Of a stretch of DNA of 64,000 bases, positions 51,351 to 60,212 are shown piece after piece. Below the pieces are notes generated by a model. The model was not told where the DNA came from and made no database searches. It worked only from the letters and a program-made list of their open reading frames with translations. Location: NCBI RefSeq assembly GCF_032670585.1, contig NZ_JAVQHL010000004.1:1-64000 (forward strand), written 5' to 3'. The translations under genes were made by a program, and so were the position numbers. Every line of letters begins with the position of its first letter. Within the stretch, counting starts at the first letter, position 1. The DNA comes from Ostreiculturibacter nitratireducens. Lineage in GTDB: Bacteria; Pseudomonadota; Alphaproteobacteria; Rhodobacterales; Rhodobacteraceae.

Positions 51351-52139
51351 TCAACTGCGCACGACCCAGTCCGGCTTTCTCTTGTCGAAGAAGGCCTCGA
51401 CTCCTTCCGCCGCCTCCGGGCTGTCCCAGCGCCGGACAAGAGCGGCGATAGTCTCCGCGATGACCGCCTCGTCGATCCTCGGGCCGAGTTTCCGGGCCAG
51501 CGCCTTGGCCTCCGCCACCGCGCCCGGCGCGCAGGACAGATAGGGCGCGACCTCCTCCTCCACGGCTGCGTCCAGCTCCTCCGGCGAAACGGCGCGCGCC
51601 AGAAGGCCGAGCCGCACCGCCTCTTCCGCGGCGAAGAGCCGCGCCGACATGAAGACGCGACGCGACATCGCTTCCCCCATCCGCGCGATCACGTAGGGCC
51701 CGATCGTCGCGGGGATGAGGCCGAGCCGCGTTTCCGTCAGTGCGAACCGCGCGCCTTCGGCACCGACGGCCACGTCGCAGACGCTAAGAAGCCCGATGCC
51801 GCCGCCGAAGGCATTGCCATGGATCCTGCCGACCACGGGTTTCGGGATGGTGTTGAGCGCGTTCAGCATCATGGCGAGCGCCGTCGCCTCCCGACCCCTC
51901 GTCGAGGCGTCCGCATTGATCTGCGCCCGCATCCAGCCAAGATCGGCGCCTGCGCAGAAACTCTGCCCGGCGCCCTGAAGCGCGATCACACGGACGGCGG
52001 GATCCTTTCCGAGCCGCGCGGCCGCCTGCGTGAGTTCCGCGATCATCGCCCCAGACATGGCGTTGTGCTTCTCGGGCCTGTTCAGCGTCAGCCGCACGAC
52101 GCCGCGATCGTCCGACTCTATGGATATCGTCTCGTACAT
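51351..52139 (-). CDS. liuC: Methylglutaconyl-CoA hydratase (enoyl-CoA hydratase family)
   Basis: The 262-residue crotonase-fold protein has LNRPEKHNAMSGAMIAEL, the oxyanion-hole segments QGAGQSFCAGADLGWMR and GNAFGGGIGLLSVCD, and a C-terminal DSPEAAEGVEAFFDKRKPDW. Enoyl-CoA hydratases in this position of a liu operon act on 3-methylglutaconyl-CoA in leucine breakdown, just before HMG-CoA lyase. Similarity alone would allow a general enoyl-CoA hydratase; the operon gives the substrate. The gene ends the operon, 26 bases after liuE. Confidence 0.88.
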   Translation of the reverse strand: MYETISIESDDRGVVRLTLNRPEKHNAMSGAMIAELTQAAARLGKDPAVRVIALQGAGQSFCAGADLGWMRAQINADASTRGREATALAMMLNALNTIPKPVVGRIHGNAFGGGIGLLSVCDVAVGAEGARFALTETRLGLIPATIGPYVIARMGEAMSRRVFMSARLFAAEEAVRLGLLARAVSPEELDAAVEEEVAPYLSCAPGAVAEAKALARKLGPRIDEAVIAETIAALVRRWDSPEAAEGVEAFFDKRKPDWVVRS

Positions 52140-52165
52140 CCCGCCCTCTTCTCTGTCCTGGATTG

Positions 52166-53017
52166 CTAGCGGCGCATTGCGCGCGCCATCTCCGCCGCCT
52201 CCGCCACGACGGCGAGGTCGAGCCCCGTGTCGTAGCCGAGTTCCTCGAGACGCGCCGCGACCTTTTCCGTCGCGACGTTCCCGGCCGCCCCCGGCGCGTA
52301 GGGGCAGCCACCAAGCCCGCCGACCGCCGCGTCGAAGACCCTGAGGCCAAGGTCAAGCGAGGCTTCGATGTTCTGAACCGCCAGCCCGCCCGTGTCGTGG
52401 TAATGCCCCGCAAGCCGGTCCGCGGGCAGTTCCCTGAGCACCGCCTCCAGCATGGCGCGGATCGTTTCGGGCGTTGCCTTCCCGATCGTGTCGCCGAGGC
52501 TGACCTCATGGCAGCCCATCTCCGCCAGCGCCGCCGCGACGCGCGCGACGGCCCCGGGTGACACGCGCCCCTCATAGGGGCAATCCGTCACGACCGAGAC
52601 ATACCCCCTGACGCGCACCCCGTCCGCCTTCGCCGCCTCCATCAACGGTGCGAAGCGTTCGAGGCTTTCCGCGATGGAACAGTTCAGGTTCGCGCGCGAA
52701 AACCCTTCCGTCGCCGCGGCAAAAACTGCGACCTCGTCGGCCCGCGCCGCCCGCGCCGCTTCATATCCCTTCAGGTTCGGCGTCAGCGCCGAATAGATCA
52801 CGCCCTCCGCCCGATCGATGCCGGCTAGGACCTCCGCCGCGTCCGCCATCTGCGGCACCCATTTCGGGCTCACGAAGCTCGTCACCTCGATCCTCCGAAA
52901 GCCCGCGCGGCTGAGCGTGTTCACAAGCACGATCTTTTCCGCTGCCGGGATCAGCCGCTTCTCGTTCTGAAGGCCATCACGCGGCCCGACCTCGAAAATC
53001 TCGACGCGCTCAGCCAT
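52166..53017 (-). CDS. liuE: Hydroxymethylglutaryl-CoA lyase
   Basis: This lyase cleaves HMG-CoA to acetoacetate and acetyl-CoA, ending leucine degradation. The 283-residue TIM-barrel protein has the opening VGPRDGLQNEKRLIP, the VSLGDTIGKATPE metal region and the active-site signature GLGGCPYAPGAAGN with the catalytic Cys. The stop is followed after 26 bases by liuC, and its start overlaps the GST gene. Confidence 0.94.
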   Translation of the reverse strand: MAERVEIFEVGPRDGLQNEKRLIPAAEKIVLVNTLSRAGFRRIEVTSFVSPKWVPQMADAAEVLAGIDRAEGVIYSALTPNLKGYEAARAARADEVAVFAAATEGFSRANLNCSIAESLERFAPLMEAAKADGVRVRGYVSVVTDCPYEGRVSPGAVARVAAALAEMGCHEVSLGDTIGKATPETIRAMLEAVLRELPADRLAGHYHDTGGLAVQNIEASLDLGLRVFDAAVGGLGGCPYAPGAAGNVATEKVAARLEELGYDTGLDLAVVAEAAEMARAMRR

Positions 53018-53666
53018 GCTTCTCCTCCTCCGGCGCGGGATAGAACTCCCGTAGGTAGATCTGTGCAGGGCCGTCCTTCTCCAGCGCCCGCTGCAGGGCG
53101 GGCCTGTCCGCGAGCCGAAGGAGCCAGTTCTCGATCCCCGGCAACGCGTCGAAGGGCACGAACCGCCGCCCGATCATCGCGCCATAGCTCACCGCGATGT
53201 CCGCGGCGGAAAACCCCGAGCCGAGGAGGTAATCCCCCGCCATTCTCGTCTCGACGGCCTTCAGCGTCCGCTCAAGCCGTTTCGCCTCGAGCCGCATGAG
53301 CGTGGGCGAACGCATCCAGTCCTCCCTGAGCACGATGTGCTGTTGCGTCAGGTTCGCCACATGCACCGCGACCGTCTCGGCGAAGTGGATCCATTCAAGC
53401 CACTCCGGCCGCTCTTCCGGCGCTCCCAGAAGCCTGCCTTTCCGCTCGCAGAGATACTGCACGATCGCCCCCGACTCGATCATCGACCGCCCGTCGATCT
53501 CGATCGCGGGCACCCGCCCAGCGGGCGAGAGCGACGCGAAGGGATCCGACCTGAGCGACTTGTCGAAGAAAGAATGCAGGACAAGCTCGTAGGGCGGCCC
53601 CAGTTCCTCCAAAAGCCACAGGACCCGGAAGGACCGCGCCTGCGGCACGTGATGGAGCCGGATCAT
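53010..53666 (-). CDS. Glutathione S-transferase family protein
   Basis: From ATG 53666 this 218-residue protein has the thioredoxin-like N-terminal GST domain (VPQARSFRVLWLLEELG, PAIEIDGRSMIESGAIVQYL, with the conserved SGAI glutathione contact) and an all-helical C-domain. The candidate catalytic residue is the Ser in QARSFR. It overlaps mccA by four bases, within the liu operon. Such GSTs in CoA-ester operons may be maleylacetoacetate isomerase-like; the role here is unknown. Confidence 0.85.
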   Translation of the reverse strand: MIRLHHVPQARSFRVLWLLEELGPPYELVLHSFFDKSLRSDPFASLSPAGRVPAIEIDGRSMIESGAIVQYLCERKGRLLGAPEERPEWLEWIHFAETVAVHVANLTQQHIVLREDWMRSPTLMRLEAKRLERTLKAVETRMAGDYLLGSGFSAADIAVSYGAMIGRRFVPFDALPGIENWLLRLADRPALQRALEKDGPAQIYLREFYPAPEEEKHG

Positions 53667-55603
53667 GTCTCCTCCTCCATCCGCACCAGCGCCGCACCGG
53701 CCTCGACCTGCGCCCCAGCCTCGGCGAGAACCTCGGCCACCGTCCCGTCCCTCGCGGCGGTCAGCGTGTGCTCCATCTTCATCGCCTCGAGGATCGCGAG
53801 CCGCTCGCCCGCCGCGACCGTCTGACCCGGCTTGACGAAGACCGCCTTCACCAGCCCCGGCATCGGCGCGAGCGTCAGCCCCCCGGCAGCGGCCCCCGCA
53901 GCCGCCCGGTCCAGCGGATCGGGGAGCGCGAACTCCCACGTTCCGGCGCCGAAGACCGTGACGCGGCCGGGCGCGACCAGAAGCCGTCCCGGCGCCCGCG
54001 TTCCGTCGATCCACCAGTCCCCCCCGCGCCACTCCGCCACGAGGCGCTCGTCACCAAGCGATACTTCCACCCGGTCGGGAGCCTTAAGGGAAAGCGTCGC
54101 CGGGATCTCCTCCTCCCCGAGCCGCATATCCACCCGCCGCGCGAGCGGCGACCAGAGCGCGAAGCCGGCAAGCCCACCGCCCGGCCGCGCGAAGCCCCCC
54201 GCGCCCAGCGCGGCGAGCGCCTTGACAGAAAGCGGGCACTCCGCAGCGGCCGTGAGCGAAGGAAGATCGCGGGCGATGAGCCCGGTATCGACGTCCCCGG
54301 CTGCGAAGCCAACGTGGCGGGCGAGCGCGCCGAGGAAGGCGAGGTTCGTGACCGATCCCGCCACCTCCGTCTCGGCCAGTGACCGCGCCAGCCGCCTCAG
54401 CGCCACCGCGCGGGTCGGCCCATGCACGATGACCTTGGCGATCATCGGGTCGTACCAGGGGCTGATCGTGTCCCCGGCCCTGACGCCCGTATCCGCCCGC
54501 ACGCCCTCCGGGAAACGCAGGTGTGACAGCGTCCCTGTCGCGGGCAGGAACCCCGCGGGAACGTCCTCGGCGTAAAGCCGCGCCTCGAAGGCATGGCCCC
54601 GGATCGAAAGCTGTTCCTGCCGCGCGGGCAAGGGCTCGCCCGCCGCCACGCGCAGTTGCCATTCCACGAGATCCACCCCCGTGATCGCCTCCGTCACCGG
54701 ATGCTCGACCTGAAGGCGGGTGTTCATCTCCATGAACCAGAACCGGTCCGGGCGGAGACCGCCGGAGGCGTCCACGATGAACTCCACCGTCCCCGCGCCT
54801 GAATAGCCGATCGCTTCCGCCGCCCGCACGGCCGCCTGGCCCATCGCGGCGCGCATCTCTTCCGTCATGCCGGGCGCGGGCGCTTCCTCGATCACTTTCT
54901 GGTGCCGGCGCTGCAAGGAACAGTCACGTTCGAACAGGTGCACGGCGCGGGCTCCGTCGCCGAAGACCTGCACCTCGATATGCCGGGGCTTCTCAACGAA
55001 TTTCTCGATCAGCACGGCAGGGTTCCCGAACGCCCCCTGCGCCTCGCGCTGAGCCGAGGCCAAGGCCTCGGCGAATTCCCCGGGCGCCGCGACCCGCCGC
55101 ATCCCCTTGCCGCCCCCGCCCGCGACCGCCTTGATCAGGACCGGGTAGCCGATCGCGTCCGCCGCCCCGGAAAGGTGCTCCGGGTCCTGGTTCGCGCCGT
55201 GATAGCCCGGCACGACTGGGACGCCCGCCTTCTCCATCAGGGCCTTGGCCGCGTCCTTGAGGCCCATCGCCCGGATCGCCGGAGCCGATGGCCCGATGAA
55301 CACGAGCCCCGCCGCCTCGACCGCCTCGACGAACTCCGGGTTCTCCGACAGGAAGCCATAGCCCGGATGGATCGCCTCGGCCCCCGTTTCACGCGCCGCC
55401 GCGATGATGGCGTCGGCCTTCAGATAGCTGTCGGCCGGTGCCGCGCCGCCGATATGCACCGCCTCGTCGGCCTCCGCCACGTGCCGCGCCGCGCGGTCCG
55501 CGTCGGAATAGACGGCCACGGTCGCCACACCCATCCGGCGGGCGGTGTCGATCACCCGGCAGGCGATCTCGCCCCGGTTCGCGATCAGGATCTTGTGGAA
55601 CAT
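53663..55603 (-). CDS. liuD: Methylcrotonyl-CoA carboxylase, biotin-containing alpha subunit
   Basis: The 646-residue protein has an N-terminal biotin carboxylase domain (FHKILIANRGEIACRVIDTA, then GGGGKGMR, EHPVTEAITGVDLVEWQLR trimmed to VEHPVTEAITGVDLVEW), and a C-terminal biotinyl domain with EAMKMEHTL near residue 615 where Lys is biotinylated by BirA. Partner beta subunit is liuB in the same operon. It overlaps the macrodomain gene by 19 bases. The operon position argues for the 3-methylcrotonyl-CoA substrate rather than acetyl- or propionyl-CoA. Confidence 0.93.
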   Translation of the reverse strand: MFHKILIANRGEIACRVIDTARRMGVATVAVYSDADRAARHVAEADEAVHIGGAAPADSYLKADAIIAAARETGAEAIHPGYGFLSENPEFVEAVEAAGLVFIGPSAPAIRAMGLKDAAKALMEKAGVPVVPGYHGANQDPEHLSGAADAIGYPVLIKAVAGGGGKGMRRVAAPGEFAEALASAQREAQGAFGNPAVLIEKFVEKPRHIEVQVFGDGARAVHLFERDCSLQRRHQKVIEEAPAPGMTEEMRAAMGQAAVRAAEAIGYSGAGTVEFIVDASGGLRPDRFWFMEMNTRLQVEHPVTEAITGVDLVEWQLRVAAGEPLPARQEQLSIRGHAFEARLYAEDVPAGFLPATGTLSHLRFPEGVRADTGVRAGDTISPWYDPMIAKVIVHGPTRAVALRRLARSLAETEVAGSVTNLAFLGALARHVGFAAGDVDTGLIARDLPSLTAAAECPLSVKALAALGAGGFARPGGGLAGFALWSPLARRVDMRLGEEEIPATLSLKAPDRVEVSLGDERLVAEWRGGDWWIDGTRAPGRLLVAPGRVTVFGAGTWEFALPDPLDRAAAGAAAGGLTLAPMPGLVKAVFVKPGQTVAAGERLAILEAMKMEHTLTAARDGTVAEVLAEAGAQVEAGAALVRMEEET

Positions 55604-56136
55604 GCTACGCCCAGTTTCTTCGCTGCATCGAGGATGTGGCGCACAGCCGCGTCGCTGAACGCCACGAGGATCACTTCAGAGACGTCGGACCTGGACGCGA
55701 GAGCCTTCGACACGGTCCGGACCGCGATCTCAGCAGCCCGGTCGGCCGGAAAGCCGTAGACTCCGGTCGAGATCGCGGGGAAGGCGATCGTCCGGCAGCC
55801 GAGGTCTTCGGCAAGCGCGAGAGAATTCCGGTAGCAGGAGGCGAGAAGCGCCTCCTCGCCCCTGCCGCCCCCGTGCCAGACCGGTCCGACCGTGTGGATG
55901 ACGTGCCGCGCCGGAAGGTCGTAGCCCTTCGTCGCCTTGGCCTCCCCCGTCTCGCAGCCGCCAAGCGTCCGGCATTCCGCCAGAAGCTCCGGCCCCGCCG
56001 CGCGGTGGATCGCGCCGTCCACGCCACCCCCGCCAAGAAGGGTCTTGTTCGCCGCGTTGACGATGGCGTCGACGTCGAGCGTCGTGATGTCGCCCTTCCA
56101 GACGGCGATGCCCTTTGCCGCTTCCGTTTCGCTCAT
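55585..56136 (-). CDS. Macrodomain protein (ADP-ribose binding)
   Basis: The 183-residue protein is a stand-alone macrodomain of the O-acetyl-ADP-ribose deacetylase (YmdB/MacroD) type: VWKGDITTLDVDAIVNAANK (about residue 12), the GGGGVDGAIHRAAG loop with Asp40 and His44, and AFPAISTGVYGFP. These enzymes remove ADP-ribose or O-acetyl groups from metabolites or proteins. From ATG 56136, preceded by GGGGAGG, it is 183 residues. It overlaps liuD by 19 bases within the leucine operon; such a location is not expected from its known role. Confidence 0.9.
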   Translation of the reverse strand: MSETEAAKGIAVWKGDITTLDVDAIVNAANKTLLGGGGVDGAIHRAAGPELLAECRTLGGCETGEAKATKGYDLPARHVIHTVGPVWHGGGRGEEALLASCYRNSLALAEDLGCRTIAFPAISTGVYGFPADRAAEIAVRTVSKALASRSDVSEVILVAFSDAAVRHILDAAKKLGVACSTRS

Positions 56137-56155
56137 GCCTCCGCCTCCCCTCCCG

Positions 56156-56713
56156 TCACGCGCACCATGACGACCGCCGCCCGCCGCCATAGGCACGGGC
56201 GTTCCCGCCGTCTATCATGGTCTGGCGCACATCCCGGCCATCGACGTAGAGGCCCACCAGTGCCCGCCCGTAGCGGTCGGTTCCCGTCCGCACTGTGCGC
56301 ACCTCATCCGCGGTCCAGAGAGCCCAGCGCAGCTGCCATTTCGCCTGCCAGGCCCGCCAGAGTTCCGACGGGCAGGACGGGCTGAAGAGTTCAGGCGTAT
56401 CGAATCCGGTAAGACGCGCGCGCTCCGCGCCCCTCGTCGGGCACCAGAGGCTCACCGTGTCGCCGTCGATCACCTGGACGACGCGGCAATTGTCAGCGTC
56501 ATCGACGGACGGACGCGCAATGCCCCTGACGGCGTCCGCCAGCGACGGAAGCGCCACGAGCCCAGCTGCGGCAGCGACAATGACGAGCCGGAGACGCGCC
56601 GCCGGGTCCGCGATCCTCCGACGGCTGCGCATCGGCGGAAGCCCCAAGTTCCTGCGCTGCGGGCGCCGGTAGTCACGGCCGAAACGCACCACGCTGTTCC
56701 TGCGACGCACCAT
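56156..56713 (-). CDS. Staphylococcal-nuclease-like (SNase/thermonuclease) family protein
   Basis: The 185-residue protein has a basic N-terminal stretch, a hydrophobic anchor or signal (about residues 42-58) and an SNase-like OB-fold domain: VQVIDGDTVSLWCP, ARLTGFDTPELFSP (Arg and Glu of the nuclease site), and RTGTDRYGRALVGLYVDG with a further Arg pair. The Ca-site and catalytic Arg/Glu seem retained. It may be an envelope-bound or secreted nuclease. It sits in the liu operon three bases after liuB and 19 bases before the macrodomain gene, with no known link to leucine metabolism. Confidence 0.83.
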   Translation of the reverse strand: MVRRRNSVVRFGRDYRRPQRRNLGLPPMRSRRRIADPAARLRLVIVAAAAGLVALPSLADAVRGIARPSVDDADNCRVVQVIDGDTVSLWCPTRGAERARLTGFDTPELFSPSCPSELWRAWQAKWQLRWALWTADEVRTVRTGTDRYGRALVGLYVDGRDVRQTMIDGGNARAYGGGRRSSWCA

Positions 56714-56716
56714 CGC

Positions 56717-58321
56717 TCACATCCTGAAGACGCCGAAACGCGTCTCGGCTATGGGCGCGTTCAGCGCCGCGCTCAGGGACAGCGCCAGCACCTCGCGGGT
56801 CCTCCTCGGGTCGATGATCCCGTCGTCCCAAAGCCGCGCGGAGGCATAGAGCGGATCGGACTGGCGCTCGAACATCTCGATCGTCGGGCGCTTGAACTCG
56901 GCCTCCTCCTCGGCGCTCCAGCTGCCGCCCGCGCGTTCGATGCCCTCGCGCTTCACGGTCGCGAGCACGCCTGCCGCCTGCTCGCCGCCCATGACGGAGA
57001 TCCGGGAATTGGGCCAGGTCCAGAGGAAGCGCGGCGAGTAGGCCCGCCCCGCCATGCCGTAGTTCCCCGCTCCGAACGAGCCGCCGACGATCATCGTGAC
57101 CTTCGGCACCGAGGTCGTGGCGACGGCCGTCACCATTTTCGCCCCGTGCCGCGCGATGCCCTCGTTCTCGTATTTCCGGCCGACCATGAAGCCCGTGATG
57201 TTCTGCAGGAACACCAGGGGAATGCCGCGCTGAGAGCACAGCTCGACGAAATGCGCCCCCTTCACGGCGGCCTCGGAGAACAGGACCCCATTGTTGGCGA
57301 CGATCCCCACCGGGCACCCCATCACATGGGCGAAGCCCGTCACCAGCGTTTCGCCGAAGCGCGGCTTGAACTCGTCGAAGCGCGAACCGTCCACGACGCG
57401 CGCGATCACCTCGCGGATGTCGTAAGGCGTGCGCAGGTCGGCCGGGACGACGCCGAGAATCTCCTCGGGGTCATAGGCCGGGTCCTCCGGGCTCGCCCAG
57501 ACCACCGTCTCGGGCTTCCGGCGGTTCAGCGACCCGACCGCGCGCCGTGCCAGCGCCAGCGCATGCGCGTCGTCCTCGGCAAGGTAATCCGCAACGCCCG
57601 ACAGCCGCGTATGCACGTCCCCGCCGCCGAGATCCTCGGCCGAAACGACCTCCCCCGTCGCGGCCTTCACCAAGGGCGGGCCGGCGAGGAAGATGGTGCC
57701 CTGTTCCTTCACGATGATCGTGACGTCCGACATGGCAGGCACGTAGGCCCCGCCCGCCGTGCAAGAGCCCATCACCACCGCGATCTGGGGGATTCCCTTC
57801 GCGCTCATCCGCGCCTGATTGTAGAAGATGCGCCCGAAATGGTCGCGGTCGGGGAAGACCTCATCCTGGTTCGGCAGGTTCGCGCCCCCCGAGTCCACCA
57901 GATAGACGCAGGGCAAATGGCATTCTTCCGCGATCTCCTGCGCGCGGAGATGCTTCTTCACCGTCATCGGGTAGTAGGTCCCGCCCTTCACGGTCGCGTC
58001 ATTGCAGACGACCATGACCTCCTGCCCCATCACGCGGCCGACCCCGGCGATCAGCCCCGCGCAGGGGGCCGCGTGGTCGTACATCGCGTGCGCCGCCGTC
58101 GCGCCCACCTCGAGGAACGGCGAACCGGGATCGAGGAGGTTTGCCACACGCTCCCGCGGCGGCATCTTCCCGCGTGCGACGTGCCGCGCGAGGGCCTTCT
58201 CGCCCCCTCCGGCCGACGCGAGCGCCGCGGCCTCGGCCACGCGCGCAAGGGCCGCCTCGTGCGCGGCGCGGTTGGCACGAAAGGCATCCGACGTCGGAAG
58301 CGCCTGGGAAATCAGTTTCAT
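56717..58321 (-). CDS. liuB: Methylcrotonyl-CoA carboxylase, carboxyltransferase beta subunit
   Basis: The 534-residue protein carboxylates 3-methylcrotonyl-CoA with LiuD. From ATG 58321 (preceded by GAGGAGGG) it shows the MccB-specific MKLISQALPTSDAFRANR start, YLVDSGGANLPNQDEVFPDR, MGSCTAGGAYVPAMSDV and FGAGNYGMAGRAYSPRFLW trimmed to GSFGAGNYGMAGRAYSPRF. Both carboxyltransferase halves are complete. The long upstream open frame does not match the family and was discarded. Confidence 0.95.
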   Translation of the reverse strand: MKLISQALPTSDAFRANRAAHEAALARVAEAAALASAGGGEKALARHVARGKMPPRERVANLLDPGSPFLEVGATAAHAMYDHAAPCAGLIAGVGRVMGQEVMVVCNDATVKGGTYYPMTVKKHLRAQEIAEECHLPCVYLVDSGGANLPNQDEVFPDRDHFGRIFYNQARMSAKGIPQIAVVMGSCTAGGAYVPAMSDVTIIVKEQGTIFLAGPPLVKAATGEVVSAEDLGGGDVHTRLSGVADYLAEDDAHALALARRAVGSLNRRKPETVVWASPEDPAYDPEEILGVVPADLRTPYDIREVIARVVDGSRFDEFKPRFGETLVTGFAHVMGCPVGIVANNGVLFSEAAVKGAHFVELCSQRGIPLVFLQNITGFMVGRKYENEGIARHGAKMVTAVATTSVPKVTMIVGGSFGAGNYGMAGRAYSPRFLWTWPNSRISVMGGEQAAGVLATVKREGIERAGGSWSAEEEAEFKRPTIEMFERQSDPLYASARLWDDGIIDPRRTREVLALSLSAALNAPIAETRFGVFRM

Positions 58322-58332
58322 CGCCGCCCTCC

Positions 58333-58773
58333 TCAGGACAGGGTCAGGAACAAGTCGACCGCGCGCCCCGCGGTCAGGTCGCGCCGGCAGCGCCACAGGA
58401 TCGCGTTCCGCAGCTCGGGATCGACCCGAAGCCGCGCGGGCGCTGCGCATTCCTCCTCGCGCCGCGCAAGCCAGTCCCGCTGCTCCGCCTCCGCTTCGGG
58501 GGTGCGTTCGACATCGGTCCAGAGCCGGTCCACCAGTTCCTGCCAGCCGTGATATTCCCCCTCCAGGCACGCCGGCACTGCAATCGCCGGTGCAGCGTCG
58601 GTCGCGGCAAGACAGGCCCGCGTTTCCCGGCCGAGGCAACGGGCGAGCATCTCGGCCCGGCCAAAGCCCTTCGATACCTGCAGACAGATCTCCACCCGGT
58701 CGGCCATCCCGGCCGCCAGCGCCGGGGGCGCAGCAATGAGCGCGGCGGCGGCCAGATGCAGCCCTCGCCTCAC
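58333..58773 (-). CDS. Secreted cysteine-rich protein, unknown function
   Basis: The 146-residue protein has a signal peptide (LHLAAAALIAAPPALAAG) and six cysteines in the mature part (including Cys30, Cys46, Cys54, Cys69), spaced like small disulfide-bonded periplasmic proteins; the CxxxxxxxC/E and W pattern recalls DUF1311/LprI-type lysozyme-inhibitor-like domains, but weakly. It overlaps liuA by four bases and precedes liuB by 11, so it is embedded in the leucine operon. No known role in leucine breakdown. Confidence 0.6.
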   Translation of the reverse strand: MRRGLHLAAAALIAAPPALAAGMADRVEICLQVSKGFGRAEMLARCLGRETRACLAATDAAPAIAVPACLEGEYHGWQELVDRLWTDVERTPEAEAEQRDWLARREEECAAPARLRVDPELRNAILWRCRRDLTAGRAVDLFLTLS

Positions 58774-59933
58774 CCCATGGCCCCCATGAGCTCACGCCCC
58801 ACGAGCATGCGCCGGATCTCGGAGGTGCCCGCGCCGATCTCCATGAGCTTGGCGTCCCGGAAGAGGCGCGAGACCGTGGAGTCGTTCAGGAATCCGGCGC
58901 CGCCCAGCGCCTGCACCGCCTGGTGCGCCTGCACCATCGCCTGTTCCGAACAATACAGCACGCAGGCCGCCGCGTCCTGGCGCGTCACCTCGCCCCGGTC
59001 GCAGGCCTTCGCCACCTCGTAGACATAGGCCCGCGCGGTGTTCATCGCCGTGTACATGTCGGCGATCTTGCCCTGCATCAGCTGGAAATTCCCGATCGGC
59101 TGCCCGAACTGCCTGCGTTCGGCCACGTATGGCATCACCTCGTCGAGACAGGCCGCCATGATCCCCGTGCCGATCCCCGACAGCACCACGCGTTCATAGT
59201 CGAGCCCCGACATCAGGACCCGGACACCCCGGCCTTCTTCTCCCAGGACGTTTTCGAACGGAACCTCGCAGTCCTCGAAGATCAGCTCGCCCGTGTTCGA
59301 TCCCCGCATCCCGAGCTTGTCGAAATGCGGCCCCTGCCGGAACCCCTTGAAGCCCTTCTCGACCAGGAAGGCGGTGATCCCCTTCGATCCCGCCTCCGGG
59401 TCGGTCTTGGCATAGACCACCAGCGTGTCGGCATCCGGCCCGTTGGTGATCCAGTATTTCGAGCCGTTCAGAACGTAGTACCCGTTCCGCTTCTCGGCCC
59501 GCAGCCTCATCCCCACGACGTCCGATCCGGCGCCCGTCTCGGACATGGCCAACGCACCGACATGTTCGCCGGAAATCAGCTTCGGCAGGTACTTCGCCTT
59601 CTGTGCGTCGTTGCCGTTTAGCTTGATCTGGTTCACGCAGAGGTTCGAGTGCGCACCGTAGGACAGCGAGACCGAGGCCGAGGCCCGCGCGATCTCCTCC
59701 GTCGCGACGACATGGGCAAGATAGCCCATGCCCGCGCCGCCCAGCCCCTCCGGCACGGTGATGCCCAGAAGCCCGAGATCCCCCATCTCGCGCCACAGTT
59801 CGTGCGGGAAGACGTTGTCCCGGTCGATCCCGGCGGCAAGCGGTTTCAGCCGCTCCTGCGCCCAGCGGTGCACGTGGTCGCGCAGCGCCTCGACATCCTC
59901 GCCCAGATCGAACCTCATCGATGCGGTGAACAT
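58770..59933 (-). CDS. liuA: Isovaleryl-CoA dehydrogenase
   Basis: This acyl-CoA dehydrogenase oxidises isovaleryl-CoA in the first committed step of leucine degradation. The 387-residue protein has the FAD-binding segments AMSETGAGSDVVGMRL and LNGSKYWITNGPDADTLVVY, a Glu in GLDYERVVLSGIGTG (about residue 247), the position of the catalytic Glu in isovaleryl-CoA dehydrogenases, and a C-terminal MEIGAGTSEIRRMLVGRE. The first gene of the operon, it is preceded by GGAGACGGAG and by a predicted promoter and operator. Confidence 0.94.
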   Translation of the reverse strand: MFTASMRFDLGEDVEALRDHVHRWAQERLKPLAAGIDRDNVFPHELWREMGDLGLLGITVPEGLGGAGMGYLAHVVATEEIARASASVSLSYGAHSNLCVNQIKLNGNDAQKAKYLPKLISGEHVGALAMSETGAGSDVVGMRLRAEKRNGYYVLNGSKYWITNGPDADTLVVYAKTDPEAGSKGITAFLVEKGFKGFRQGPHFDKLGMRGSNTGELIFEDCEVPFENVLGEEGRGVRVLMSGLDYERVVLSGIGTGIMAACLDEVMPYVAERRQFGQPIGNFQLMQGKIADMYTAMNTARAYVYEVAKACDRGEVTRQDAAACVLYCSEQAMVQAHQAVQALGGAGFLNDSTVSRLFRDAKLMEIGAGTSEIRRMLVGRELMGAMG

Positions 59934-59950
59934 CTCCGTCTCCGATTTAT

Positions 59951-59964
59951 TGAACGTTTGTTCA
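59951..59964. promoter_or_regulatory. TGAAC-GTTT-GTTCA palindrome (predicted repressor operator)
   Basis: TGAACGTTTGTTCA is a perfect 5-4-5 inverted repeat located two bases downstream of the predicted -10 and 17 bases before the liuA ATG. Its place over the transcription start is typical for a repressor site, for example of a TetR-type regulator of branched-chain acyl-CoA breakdown. No regulator gene is seen in this window. Confidence 0.5.
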
Positions 59965-59965
59965 T

Positions 59966-59994
59966 TTAATGCGGCAGGAAACGAGTCGCGTCAA
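59966..59994 (-). promoter_or_regulatory. Predicted liu operon promoter
   Basis: On the minus strand TTGACG (59989-59994) is followed after exactly 17 bases by CATTAA (59966-59971). The -35 matches 5 of 6 consensus bases, the -10 only 3. The palindrome TGAACGTTTGTTCA begins two bases further downstream, so the start of transcription would lie inside the operator. Confidence 0.5.
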
Positions 59995-60212
59995 GCGAAA
60001 CGCGCGCCAGGGCCCGGAGTTCACAATCCGGGGATCGGCACCGCACTGCCTTGAAGGCGATCCGGACGCTTCCCTATTCTCCCGACCGATACTGACTGGG
60101 TGAATATCCCCGAGGCAGGCGGGCCTTGCACCTGCCCCGCCGCTCGGCGATGGTCGCCCGTCATCCGAACACCCAAGGCGCGTGCGCCAATAGCCACAGG
60201 ACCGATCAACGC

